NCBI GenBank assembly: GCA_023150615.1
Contig: JAKLKO010000009.1
Coordinates: 1-64,000 of the forward strand
Direction of reading: 5' to 3'
Length of the DNA: 64,000 nt
Source: Phycisphaerae bacterium
GTDB taxonomy: Bacteria > Planctomycetota > Phycisphaerae > UBA1845 > UTPLA1
Numbering within the stretch: position 1 is the first letter of the stretch; every line of letters starts with the position of its first letter. The notes under the pieces are model-generated. The model ran no database searches. It saw only the letters and a list, made by a program, of their open reading frames with translations, and was not told the origin of the DNA. Of the stretch, positions 1 to 7,299 are shown one piece after another. The position numbers and the translations under genes are program-made.

Positions 1-1320
1 CTGGCCGACGTTCCCGGCGACGCCGACGCGCTTCGTCTGGAGACCAATCCCAAGACCAACAACGGCGTGATGAAGGCAGAGGCGGGCGCCGCGCTCGATG
101 TTTACGGCAGCACGATCACACAAGCTCCCACCGCGGAGATCGCAGCGGACGGCGCCGCCAGCATGGTGCGTCTGCGCGGCGGAGCCAGCATCAGCGGTGG
201 TTCATTCGCGAGCCGCAACGGCGGCGCTCTTATCTGCAACGACGGCAGCAACTCGCTGGCAGGCGTCGTGCTGCCCGCCGGCACGTGGCTCGGGGTACGC
301 GGCTACGGTCGCCAGCTCCATCTGTCGGGCCCGACCATCACCAACGAGGGCCAGATCGTCGTCAACTACGAGAATGCCTGGGAAAGCCGTGTGATCGTGG
401 ATAACACCCTGACACTGCTGGGCGCCGGCATGGTCATCCTGAACAGGAGCGGCTCCGATGCCCAACTCAGTACCGTCGCCGGGGCCACCCTGACGCAGGC
501 GGCCGGCCACACCGTTCGCGGATTCGGCGAAATGAACGCGGCGATGATCAACCATGGAGCCGTGGTGGCCGACGTCGTCGGGCAGTCGCTCGTCGTTAAT
601 CCGCAGGAGTCCGGCGTCACGAACCAGGGCACGTTCGAGGCCCGACTCGGCTGCACGCTGCAACTCAACAACGCCGCGCTGTTCACTCAGCCGGGCGGCC
701 GAATCGTCGCAAGCGGCATCCTGAACGTCAGCGGCGCACCGCTGAGTCTCCAGGGTGGTCGACTCCTCGGCGCCGGCACCGTCAACGGCAGCGTGCAGAA
801 CACCGCCGCCGTCGTGGAGCCGGGCGAGTCCATCGGCACGTTGACCGTCAATGGCTCGTACGCTCAGGGCGCCAGCGGGCGGCTGGAGCTGGAGATGGCC
901 GGCGTCATTCCGGGCGCAGACTACGATCGCCTCGCCGTCGGCGGATCGGTGACGCTCGGCGGGGAACTCTGCGTCCTGCCGGTGGCCGGTTACAGTCCCC
1001 CGCCGGACCAGGAGTTTGTGATCCTCACGGCATCGTCGGTCAGCGGAGAGTTCGAGCGCCAGGCCGGTCCGGCACGGTTTGCGGTCACGTACAACCCGAC
1101 GAATGTCACGATTCGCTGCATTGCCGCGCCCGGCGACGTGAATTGCGACTCGGCCGTCGATTCGCTCGACGTCGGCGCGTTCGTGATCGCGCTCGTCAAC
1201 CCGCCCGCGTTTCAGGCCGCATATCCGGGCTGCGACATGTTCAAGGCGGACATGAACGGCGACGGCCAGGTGGATGGCCGCGACATCGCACTATTCCTGT
1301 CGTTGCTCTTCGGCGGATAG
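1..1320 (+). CDS. Secreted dockerin-tailed protein, 3' part only
   Basis: The reading frame is open from the first base, so this is the last 439 residues of a longer gene that starts outside the window. The visible body is rich in Gly, Asn, Thr and Val in short beta-strand-like repeats, ending in a YDRL/VGGSVTLGG block of the kind seen in autotransporter-like and PEP-CTERM-like surface proteins. Residues about 378 to 439 form two EF-hand-like dockerin repeats, GDVNCDSAVDSLD and ADMNGDGQVDGRD, each followed by a hydrophobic helix. The protein is probably exported and calcium-binding; its substrate or partner cannot be told. The same C-terminal tail occurs on three other proteins in this window (7300-11526, 15211-16560, 25377-27383). 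Confidence 0.85.
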   Translation: MADVPGDADALRLETNPKTNNGVMKAEAGAALDVYGSTITQAPTAEIAADGAASMVRLRGGASISGGSFASRNGGALICNDGSNSLAGVVLPAGTWLGVRGYGRQLHLSGPTITNEGQIVVNYENAWESRVIVDNTLTLLGAGMVILNRSGSDAQLSTVAGATLTQAAGHTVRGFGEMNAAMINHGAVVADVVGQSLVVNPQESGVTNQGTFEARLGCTLQLNNAALFTQPGGRIVASGILNVSGAPLSLQGGRLLGAGTVNGSVQNTAAVVEPGESIGTLTVNGSYAQGASGRLELEMAGVIPGADYDRLAVGGSVTLGGELCVLPVAGYSPPPDQEFVILTASSVSGEFERQAGPARFAVTYNPTNVTIRCIAAPGDVNCDSAVDSLDVGAFVIALVNPPAFQAAYPGCDMFKADMNGDGQVDGRDIALFLSLLFGG

Positions 1321-1387
1321 CCACAGATTCGCCAGGCCTCCGGGCGGGGCGGCATTTCAGAGTAATGCCCCAGCATTTGCCGGCTCA

Positions 1388-1906
1388 TCAAGAGCACCCG
1401 ATTCCGACTGATCCATCCTTGCTCACCCGAACGCCAATCCGGCAACCCGAGATTGTATTAGCCGTCATGACCATTCCACCGATCTTCAACGGCTCCTTGG
1501 CCAGGAGCCAATCCTTCGCCGCGCCCCTCGCCTTCAAAAACCTGCCGTCCGGCGTGAAAAGCTCGGCTTCGGTCTTGAGCGCCGCCGCTTCCTTCCTCGT
1601 CACCTCGAATAGGACTTGATTACCCAGCTTGCACACCGTCATCAGATTGGGAAACTCCAAGCTGATCCTCGCCTTTTTTCCATAATTTGTCGCAAATAGC
1701 CGGGATCCGACGACCTTCGCCAGGTAGACGCCGTCCTTGTTGAATAGGGTGAACTGCGTGGTAAATCCGGCCGGTTGCTGTTGGACGACCTCTATCAGCG
1801 GCTGATTGTGGTACTGCAGGATCACCGGGACATTGCGAAGGTAGTTCGTGGCGAACTCCACCGTCGGCGATTGATGGAAGATCAAGATGTCTTGGTTGTC
1901 CGCCAT
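1388..1906 (-). CDS. Hypothetical protein, 172 aa
   Basis: I do not recognise this protein. It starts MADNQDILIFHQSPTVEF and has alternating hydrophobic and polar residues, suggesting a mainly beta-sheet soluble fold. The C-terminal part contains a glycine-rich stretch with ISGCRIGV, and three cysteines are spread through the chain. There is no signal peptide or membrane segment. An AGGAGCGG ribosome-binding site lies a few bases before the ATG, which supports the start. It is followed, on the same strand and just upstream in sequence, by the four-helix-bundle gene, with about 25 bp between them. Confidence 0.65.
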   Translation of the reverse strand: MADNQDILIFHQSPTVEFATNYLRNVPVILQYHNQPLIEVVQQQPAGFTTQFTLFNKDGVYLAKVVGSRLFATNYGKKARISLEFPNLMTVCKLGNQVLFEVTRKEAAALKTEAELFTPDGRFLKARGAAKDWLLAKEPLKIGGMVMTANTISGCRIGVRVSKDGSVGIGCS

Positions 1907-1931
1907 GTCGTTCCGCTCCTCCCTGATACCG

Positions 1932-2294
1932 TTATGAGTCGCGATTGTCCAACCCCTTAATCAGCCCGCTGAGCATCTTGGCGATTTCCTCCAGGTCGGT
2001 CTTCAGCATCGCGTGCTGGTCCTGCTGGATGAGCGACCGACGTGCGGCGAGTTCGAGCAGCGGCACGCATTCCTGCACCGAACCGCGAGCGATCCCGAAG
2101 AAGTTGCGGCGATCGGGCTTGGTGAACCGACCGTTGCCCTCGGCGATGTTGGCGGCGATGGAAAGCGACGCGCGGTTCAATTGATCGCCGAGGAACCCGT
2201 AACCGCGCGGAAATCTCTCGACGGCAGTTGCGATTGCGTCGGCGAAGCCAACCGCCTTTTGGTAGACGATGAGCTTTTCGAATGCGAAGGCCAT
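1932..2294 (-). CDS. Four-helix bundle protein (S23 / 23S rRNA intervening-sequence type)
   Basis: The 120-residue product starting MAFAFEKLIVYQKAVGFAD has the family hallmarks: the early helix with L-x-V/I-Y-x-x-A, the central LGDQLNRASLSIAANIAEG motif, and a GSVQECVPLLELA segment. These proteins form small four-helix bundles; many sit in rRNA intervening sequences or in accessory islands and their function is unknown. A longer open frame begins at 2342, but the 16 extra residues have no family match, so I take the internal ATG at 2294. It sits just beyond tRNA-Pro, a common place for accessory insertion. Confidence 0.8.
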   Translation of the reverse strand: MAFAFEKLIVYQKAVGFADAIATAVERFPRGYGFLGDQLNRASLSIAANIAEGNGRFTKPDRRNFFGIARGSVQECVPLLELAARRSLIQQDQHAMLKTDLEEIAKMLSGLIKGLDNRDS

Positions 2295-2410
2295 GAGAGG
2301 AGAGAGTAGAAAGGCGACCGCAGGAGAGGGCTTCTTGGCCAATCAGGACAACTCGCCGACGAACGTCTTTCTGCCTGCTCTACTTTCTCCTTTCTCCCTT
2401 CTCCTGCTCT

Positions 2411-2431
2411 ATTGCCGCCTGCGGCGGCAAT
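2411..2431 (-). terminator. Perfect hairpin right after tRNA-Pro
   Basis: ATTGCCGCC and GGCGGCAAT form a 9-bp perfect inverted repeat around a 3-base loop, immediately 3' of the tRNA on the minus strand; its last base doubles as the tRNA discriminator. There is no T-run behind it but a long purine-rich stretch (minus strand, about 2371-2410). It could be a processing or termination hairpin for the tRNA transcript, or just an inverted repeat left by an insertion. Confidence 0.4.
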
Positions 2432-2506
2432 CGGGGCGACTGGATTCGAACCAGCGACCTCCTGGACCCAAACCAGGCGCTCTGATCCGGGCTGAGCTAC
2501 GCCCCG
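2431..2506 (-). tRNA. tRNA-Pro(TGG)
   Basis: The minus strand folds into a full cloverleaf. The acceptor arms CGGGGCG and CGCCCCG pair over 7 bp, the anticodon stem CCTGG/CCAGG holds the loop TTTGGGT with anticodon TGG, and the T arm carries TTCGAAT. CCA is not encoded. No intron is seen. Confidence 0.96.
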
Positions 2507-2726
2507 CTTTGCGTCATTTCAGTCGGCCGCGGCCGCCGCGTCAACACGACGCATCGCCCGCGCAGCGCCACCGGACCGCTCCGCGAGCGCGGACCGGAGC
2601 CGTGTTCGCCGACAACTTGCGGCTTCTCGCGTACGCGCGCGAGCGTCCGCGCGATGCGGGGCCGCTTCGCGAGATCTACGGCGAAGGGCGTGCATCCGCG
2701 CGAGCGCCGGCCCGATCGCGCGTGCG

Positions 2727-3170
2727 TCAGAACGTGTTCTCGCTGATGCCCTTCGTGTTGGAATTGGCCCAGACATTGCCCGTCGTCGGGTCGTAGCACC
2801 AGCCCTTGCTCGAGCCCGAGATGGTCCCCTTCGAGACGCCGGTCGCATCGACGACGTTGTTCGGCGTGCCGTCGGTGTCGTACGGGTTGGGCGGGATCGC
2901 TTCGTTCATCACCGTGCCGATCGTCGTGAACTCGGCGTACGTGGGATAGCGCGGCGTCCCGCCGCCGGCGTCCGTCGCCGCGAAGGCGTAGAAGTTCCGC
3001 ACCGCGGCCCGCATGCCGCCCAGCGCGCCCTTGCAGGTCGAGCTTTTCGCGTCGCGGGAATAGTCGAGATACACCGGGATCGCCACCACCGACAGGATGC
3101 CGATGATGACGATGACCGTCACCAGCTCGATCAGCGTAAACGCGGCCGCACGCCGCGAAAGATGATTCAT
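2727..3170 (-). CDS. Type IV pilin-like / type II secretion pseudopilin
   Basis: The 147-residue product begins MNHLSRRAAAFTLIELV. This is a prepilin leader cut between A and F, followed by the conserved Glu at position 5 of the mature protein and a hydrophobic helix. The cysteines in the body (SSTCKGALGG and GWCYDP) and the short C-terminal part resemble GspG-type pseudopilins. It would be processed by a prepilin peptidase and assembled in the inner membrane. The start codon overlaps the stop of the upstream gene by four bases (ATGA), so the two are probably co-translated. No other pilus or type II secretion gene lies nearby, which is common for the scattered prepilin-like genes of planctomycetes. 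Confidence 0.88.
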   Translation of the reverse strand: MNHLSRRAAAFTLIELVTVIVIIGILSVVAIPVYLDYSRDAKSSTCKGALGGMRAAVRNFYAFAATDAGGGTPRYPTYAEFTTIGTVMNEAIPPNPYDTDGTPNNVVDATGVSKGTISGSSKGWCYDPTTGNVWANSNTKGISENTF

Positions 3171-3868
3171 GGCAAGTCTCCAGCAATGATCGGAACCAGC
3201 CCGGCCGCTCGCGGGCGATCGCTTGCGTACAGCCCTCGCGCGATCCGGTTCGGGCAATCCCCGTCGGGCGGACTCAGGCCGGCGTCGATCAGTCGATCGC
3301 GGGCCCACGTAGCGCAGTTCCTCCCGCCGCGCCAGCTTCCGACCTGATAGAGGTCGTCGCCGTGCACGATCAGCGATTCCTCCAGCCGCTCGATCGTCTG
3401 CGGACACGCCCGGTAGCAGACGGCGAAGTCGTAGTCGTGCGTCGTGTCGTCCTGCACGCGCCCGGCCTGGAACGGCGCCCACGGCCAGAGGTAGTCGATC
3501 AGTCCGACGTTCGGTTCGTCGGTGCGAAAGCCGAGCGACATCCGCGGCGTGTGGATGTAGGCGTGGCCCGAATAGTCCCGCGGATCGGTCTGAATCCGCA
3601 GTTCGACGGACGCCAGTTCCTGCATCGCGCACGGGCAGCCGGCGTCGTCCAGTGTCGTGCCGTCGGACAAGAGCGTCGGCCGATCGGCGTCGATGACGTA
3701 GCAGTGCCGCGTGTCGGCGCGGGCGCCGGCCGGTGGTGCGTACAGGATCAGGAACAGGTGATACGTCACGGCCAGCGCGGCGGGCAGGCTCACGAGCACG
3801 CCGACGGCGATTCGCAACGCGCGCGCCGCGGCGATTTTTCGGATCTGGCGCAGACGCGTGGACATCAT
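3167..3868 (-). CDS. Membrane-anchored hypothetical protein paired with prepilin
   Basis: The 233-residue product has one N-terminal membrane segment at about residues 18-43 and then an extracytoplasmic domain. Six to seven cysteines occur in the outer part (HCYVID, CPCAM, VCYRACPQ, RNCATW, DCPN), suggesting disulfides. The stretch RNCATWARDRLIDAGL resembles the active-site Cys region of small papain-like (NlpC/CHAP-like) folds, but I cannot confirm this. It overlaps the prepilin gene by four bases and probably works with it. Its first 146 bp and its upstream region are duplicated at 6994-7227. Confidence 0.7.
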   Translation of the reverse strand: MMSTRLRQIRKIAAARALRIAVGVLVSLPAALAVTYHLFLILYAPPAGARADTRHCYVIDADRPTLLSDGTTLDDAGCPCAMQELASVELRIQTDPRDYSGHAYIHTPRMSLGFRTDEPNVGLIDYLWPWAPFQAGRVQDDTTHDYDFAVCYRACPQTIERLEESLIVHGDDLYQVGSWRGGRNCATWARDRLIDAGLSPPDGDCPNRIARGLYASDRPRAAGLVPIIAGDLP

Positions 3869-3956
3869 CCCGCATCATCGGTCGCCTTCGTTGCGGCGAT
3901 TAGCTTCCGCCCGGGAATATGGGACCAACGCGGCGTTCGGACATGCGGCGCGGCTC
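3723..3956. repeat. Segmental duplication, copy 1 (source)
   Basis: 234 bp here match 6994-7227 in direct orientation with, by my count, five substitutions and no gaps (about 98 percent identical). Copy 1 covers the 5' end of the gene at 3167-3868, its upstream region, and stops at the stop codon of the permease gene. Because copy 1 contains the start of an intact gene, it is the probable source. Confidence 0.92.
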
Positions 3957-5694
3957 AGACGGCCGGTCCGGCGAGGTCTTCGAAGGCCTGCCCGCGGCGG
4001 CGCACGCGGTCGATCAGGAGCATCAGTGCGCCGGCGAGGACGTACATCGCAGCGATCCGATATCCGCGATGCAGAAAAGTCCCGTCGGGCACGTCGAGAA
4101 AGAACGGCGTTCCGCGGAACCACTCCTCGCACCGCTGCCAGATCAGCAGCTCGCGCGGCGAGAGGCTGAATCGCCCCGGCTCGATGCGGAATGCGTGCTG
4201 AAAACCGAGCAGCGTCAGCCCGCCGGCGATCATGCACCACACGCCGGCCGCGCGGAAGCGGCGGTCGATGAGGAACGCCGAGATCGCCGAGATCATCATC
4301 GTCGTGATGACGAAGCCGCTGTTCGCGCCGATGAGCGCATAAACGCCGATCGGCCACCACGCGTCGGTGCGAACCTGTTGAAGCGTCTCGAGGTGCGTGT
4401 TGATGAGCGGCAGGATGCCATTCGCGGCGCCGGCGGCGGACAGGACGTTCGGCAGCAGGAACATGGCCATGGCCGCGACGGCGGGGAACATGCCGATCGC
4501 GACGGCGGAGTAGTGCCGATTCGGCGTCACGTCGTAGGACTGCGCCGTGATGACGACGCCGATCCACATGACGATGGCCATACCGGCCTCCATCGGGATG
4601 GTCGATGTGATGAGTCCGCCCGCGCCGAGCAGGAACGCCGCAGTGAAAAACGCGCCGTTGAGGATCGAGTAGCCCGCCCGCGCGCCGATCGCCTTCCAGC
4701 CCGGATGGCCGATGTAGATCGTCGTCGGAAAGCAGCTTCCAAACAGTGCCGCGGCGATGCTGCCGATGCCGTTGACGGCCATACACGGCCCGGTGGCGAA
4801 GCGGTCGCCGCCGGCCTCGGCCGATTCGATGTTCTGGAGCGAGCCGAGGACGTTGACCACGCCCATCGGGAAGACGACGCTGAGAAAGCGAATGAGCAGG
4901 TCGGGCTGCTCTCGCAGGATCACCAGGACGTCGCTCCCGTAGAAGTGCGGCGCGTGCCAGCCGAGGCGTCGGGTCGTCTCTGCGACGGCGGCCGCGCTCA
5001 TCAGCGGGCGATCGCCCCAGATCGGGCACGCCCAGGCGAGCACGGACCCGGCGAGGACGGCGACCAGTCCGCCCGGCACGCCGTAGGGGAAGCGCACGTG
5101 CGCAAAGTACACGACAAGGACGATGAACATCGGCAGCATCGCGACGAGGGGGCGTTCGAAGATCTGGAACGCGAACGGGCTGGCGATGAAGACGATGCCG
5201 ATCGCCGCCAGCGCCGAGAGCAGCGCGGCGCGCGGCGTCACGCGGCGGATCCACGAGCCGATGAACGAGCCGGCGAATTCGATCAGGCCGCTGCCGAGGC
5301 AGGCGAGCAGGCCGGCCTTCCAGGCCAGTTCGGCGGCCCGCGCATCGCCGAGCGTCGGGCGGAATTCGTGATAGACGGGTGAGATGATGAAGAAGATGAA
5401 GGCGAACACGGTGGGCGTGTTGATTCCGTACGGCAGCGCGGTGCAGTTCGGGTTGTGGTCGCGGCGCGCGACGCGCACCGCGTGCGCGGCGTAGAAGAGG
5501 TTTCCCACGAGCAGGCTGACGGCGACGCCCGGCAGGATGCGGGTGAAGATCAGGTCGTCGCTCATGCCGCAGAGCGTCTTGCACAGGGCGGTGATGACGA
5601 GGACCTGCACGAGGTTATCGACGGCGAGGCCGAAGAAACCGTCGAGGTCGCCCTTGACGAACCAGCGATAGCGCGTCGTCGCGGCCGTGTTCAT
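3955..5694 (-). CDS. NCS2-family permease (AzgA/xanthine-uracil type)
   Basis: The product of 579 residues, from the ATG at 5694, is a polytopic membrane protein with about 12-14 hydrophobic segments. Family features include the N-terminal FGLAVDNLVQVLVI helix, the VNVLGSLQNIESAEAGGDR segment that forms part of the substrate site, and FGSCFPTTIYIGHPG, equivalent to the conserved SPTT loop. Such permeases import nucleobases or related compounds by proton or sodium symport; the substrate cannot be named. It is longer than the usual 430-480 residues because of extra loops and a charged C-terminal end. It is divergent from the TetR gene at 5869, and the palindrome between them suggests TetR control. 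Confidence 0.83.
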   Translation of the reverse strand: MNTAATTRYRWFVKGDLDGFFGLAVDNLVQVLVITALCKTLCGMSDDLIFTRILPGVAVSLLVGNLFYAAHAVRVARRDHNPNCTALPYGINTPTVFAFIFFIISPVYHEFRPTLGDARAAELAWKAGLLACLGSGLIEFAGSFIGSWIRRVTPRAALLSALAAIGIVFIASPFAFQIFERPLVAMLPMFIVLVVYFAHVRFPYGVPGGLVAVLAGSVLAWACPIWGDRPLMSAAAVAETTRRLGWHAPHFYGSDVLVILREQPDLLIRFLSVVFPMGVVNVLGSLQNIESAEAGGDRFATGPCMAVNGIGSIAAALFGSCFPTTIYIGHPGWKAIGARAGYSILNGAFFTAAFLLGAGGLITSTIPMEAGMAIVMWIGVVITAQSYDVTPNRHYSAVAIGMFPAVAAMAMFLLPNVLSAAGAANGILPLINTHLETLQQVRTDAWWPIGVYALIGANSGFVITTMMISAISAFLIDRRFRAAGVWCMIAGGLTLLGFQHAFRIEPGRFSLSPRELLIWQRCEEWFRGTPFFLDVPDGTFLHRGYRIAAMYVLAGALMLLIDRVRRRGQAFEDLAGPAV

Positions 5695-5834
5695 GCCGCG
5701 CGCCTTTATACCGGCGGCGAAGTGTGGGAGATATGGCGGGCCGGCACCGAACGAACGGGGCCGATCGGCTTCGGACGCGAAGGGAAGACTCTCGCTTGCA
5801 ATCCGTGCCCGCTTCGCGGTACCCTCGGTCTGGG

Positions 5835-5850
5835 TTGGTTGCCCAACCAA
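5835..5850. promoter_or_regulatory. Probable TetR operator palindrome
   Basis: TTGGTT and AACCAA are perfect inverted 6-bp arms around GCCC, lying 18 bp before the regulator's start and 140 bp before the permease start. Position and symmetry fit an autoregulatory TetR-family operator shared by the two divergent genes. Confidence 0.6.
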
Positions 5851-5868
5851 GCGACCGAGGACCCGTTC

Positions 5869-6513
5869 GTGCCGCCGACGCCACCGTCCACCCCCGATCG
5901 CATCATCGATGCCGCCATGGAACTGTTCGCCCACCAGGGCTACGGCCCGACGGGCCTATCGGAAATCGCGCGCAAGGCCAATGCCCAGCCCGGAAGCCTT
6001 TATCACTTCTTCCCGACGAAGGAGGACCTGCTCGCCGCCGTGCTCGAGCGCCGTAAGGAACTGCTCTGGCCCGTCGTGCTGCGGCCGATCTGGGACCGGG
6101 TCGACGATCCCATCGAGCGTGTTTTCGCGCTGATGGATGGCTACCGGAAGATGTTGCGGAGGACCGAGTTCGCGCACGGCTGCCCGATCGGAAACCTCGC
6201 CCTCGAACTGACCGAGAGCCATCCGAACTCCCGCCCGCTGCTGGCGGAGAACTTCGATGGCTGGCTCCGCGCGGTGGCTGAGTGCTTTCGCGAGGCGGCA
6301 AACCGGCTGCCGGCGGACACGGATCCGGACCGGCTGGCGATCTTCGTGCTGACGACGATGGAGGGCGCGGTGATGCTGGCCCGGACGTATCGGAACTTCA
6401 AGGCGTATGACGCGGCGATCGCGTCGCTGCGCGATTACATCGAACGATTGATCGAGTCCGAGACCGAGTGGGGTTCGTCGCATCGGCGGCGAACCGGCTC
6501 GCGCGCTCGTTGA
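5869..6513 (+). CDS. TetR/AcrR-family transcriptional regulator
   Basis: The 214-residue product from the GTG at 5869 has the TetR helix-turn-helix in its first 60 residues (DRIIDAAMELFAHQGY, then LSEIARKANAQPGSLYHFF). The C-terminal ligand domain resembles the LmrA/YxaF group, with PIGNLALEL and an EGAVMLARTYRNFKAYDAA helix. The frame is open further upstream, but nothing before the GTG looks like protein, and the operator-like palindrome sits directly ahead. It probably represses itself and either the divergent permease or the VOC gene 34 bp downstream, or both. The ligand is unknown. Confidence 0.88.
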   Translation: MPPTPPSTPDRIIDAAMELFAHQGYGPTGLSEIARKANAQPGSLYHFFPTKEDLLAAVLERRKELLWPVVLRPIWDRVDDPIERVFALMDGYRKMLRRTEFAHGCPIGNLALELTESHPNSRPLLAENFDGWLRAVAECFREAANRLPADTDPDRLAIFVLTTMEGAVMLARTYRNFKAYDAAIASLRDYIERLIESETEWGSSHRRRTGSRAR

Positions 6514-6547
6514 ACGAACCCGGGATTGGAACGAAAGGAGAAACGTC

Positions 6548-6901
6548 ATGGGCTGTCCCATTGTGCACTTCGAGATCGGCTGCCGGAACAGCGCGAAGAC
6601 CGTCGCGTTCTATCGCGATCTGTTCGGCTGGAAGTTCGAGGCCTACGGCCCCGCGAACATGATCGACACGGGCGGCGGAACGGGCATCAGCGGGCACATC
6701 TCGTCGTTGGGCCACGAGCCGCACAACTACGTCGTGACCTACGCGCAGGTCGAGAACCTCGAGGCGTCGATTCAGAAGGCCAACCAGCTCGGCGGCAAGA
6801 CGATGGTCCCGCCGACCGAGGTGCCCGGCATGGGCCACTTCGCGTGGATCACCGATCCCGAGGGCACGATCTTCGGACTCTGGAAGCCCGCGCAGGCGTA
6901 G
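6548..6901 (+). CDS. VOC-superfamily (glyoxalase/bleomycin-resistance-like) protein
   Basis: This 117-residue protein is one or two betaalphabetabetabeta units of the vicinal-oxygen-chelate fold. Visible features are the opening HFEIGCRNSAKTVAFYRDLFG with the FYRDLFGW motif, the histidines usable for metal binding, and the closing WITDPEGTIFGLWKP. The closing motif is typical of small single-domain VOC proteins that act as dimers. A GAAAGGAG ribosome-binding site precedes the ATG. It follows the TetR gene with a 34-bp gap and is probably in the same transcript, so it may be part of a small stress or detoxification response. The substrate cannot be assigned. Confidence 0.88.
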   Translation: MGCPIVHFEIGCRNSAKTVAFYRDLFGWKFEAYGPANMIDTGGGTGISGHISSLGHEPHNYVVTYAQVENLEASIQKANQLGGKTMVPPTEVPGMGHFAWITDPEGTIFGLWKPAQA

Positions 6902-6993
6902 CCCGGCCGTCCGCGGCCGACGAAAGGACAATTCGGATATTCGATTTGTGGAGGGTCGGTGCGGCGATGCTCTCGGCGTGTGTCGTCGCGATC

Positions 6994-7227
6994 GCGCCGG
7001 CCGGTGGTGCGTACAGGATCAGGAACCGGTGATACGTCACGGCCAGCGCGGCGGGCAGGCTCACGAGCACGCCGACGGCGATTCGCAACGCGCGCGCCGC
7101 GGCGATTATTCGGATCTGGCGCGGACGCGTGGACATCATCCCGCATCATCGGTCGCCTTCGTTGCGGCGATTAGCGTCCGCCCGGGAATACGGGACCAAC
7201 GCGGCGTTCGGACATGCGGCGCGGCTC
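6994..7227 (-). pseudogene. Truncated copy of the 3167-3868 gene (duplication copy 2)
   Basis: This is the 234-bp direct repeat of 3723-3956. On the minus strand it keeps the start codon (7139) and the first 48 or so codons of the prepilin-partner gene, with the signal/membrane segment intact. The frame then runs into unrelated DNA and the VOC gene's 3' region, so it is a 5' fragment. On the plus strand, sequence just before the junction (about 6949-6993) has a possible ribosome-binding site and an ATG at 6967 followed by a hydrophobic signal-like run. The copy may therefore have landed in and cut off another small gene. Confidence 0.8.
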
Positions 7228-7299
7228 TTTGACTTCCGCGCGCGAATCGTCGCGCCGATACTCGACTCACGCGGAGAACAGAATATCCGTTTGCAGGCA

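Noticed and set aside
2727..3878. 383-residue frame covering the prepilin gene
   Set aside because: Only the last 147 codons are protein-like; the rest is the shadow of the overlapping gene at 3167-3868.
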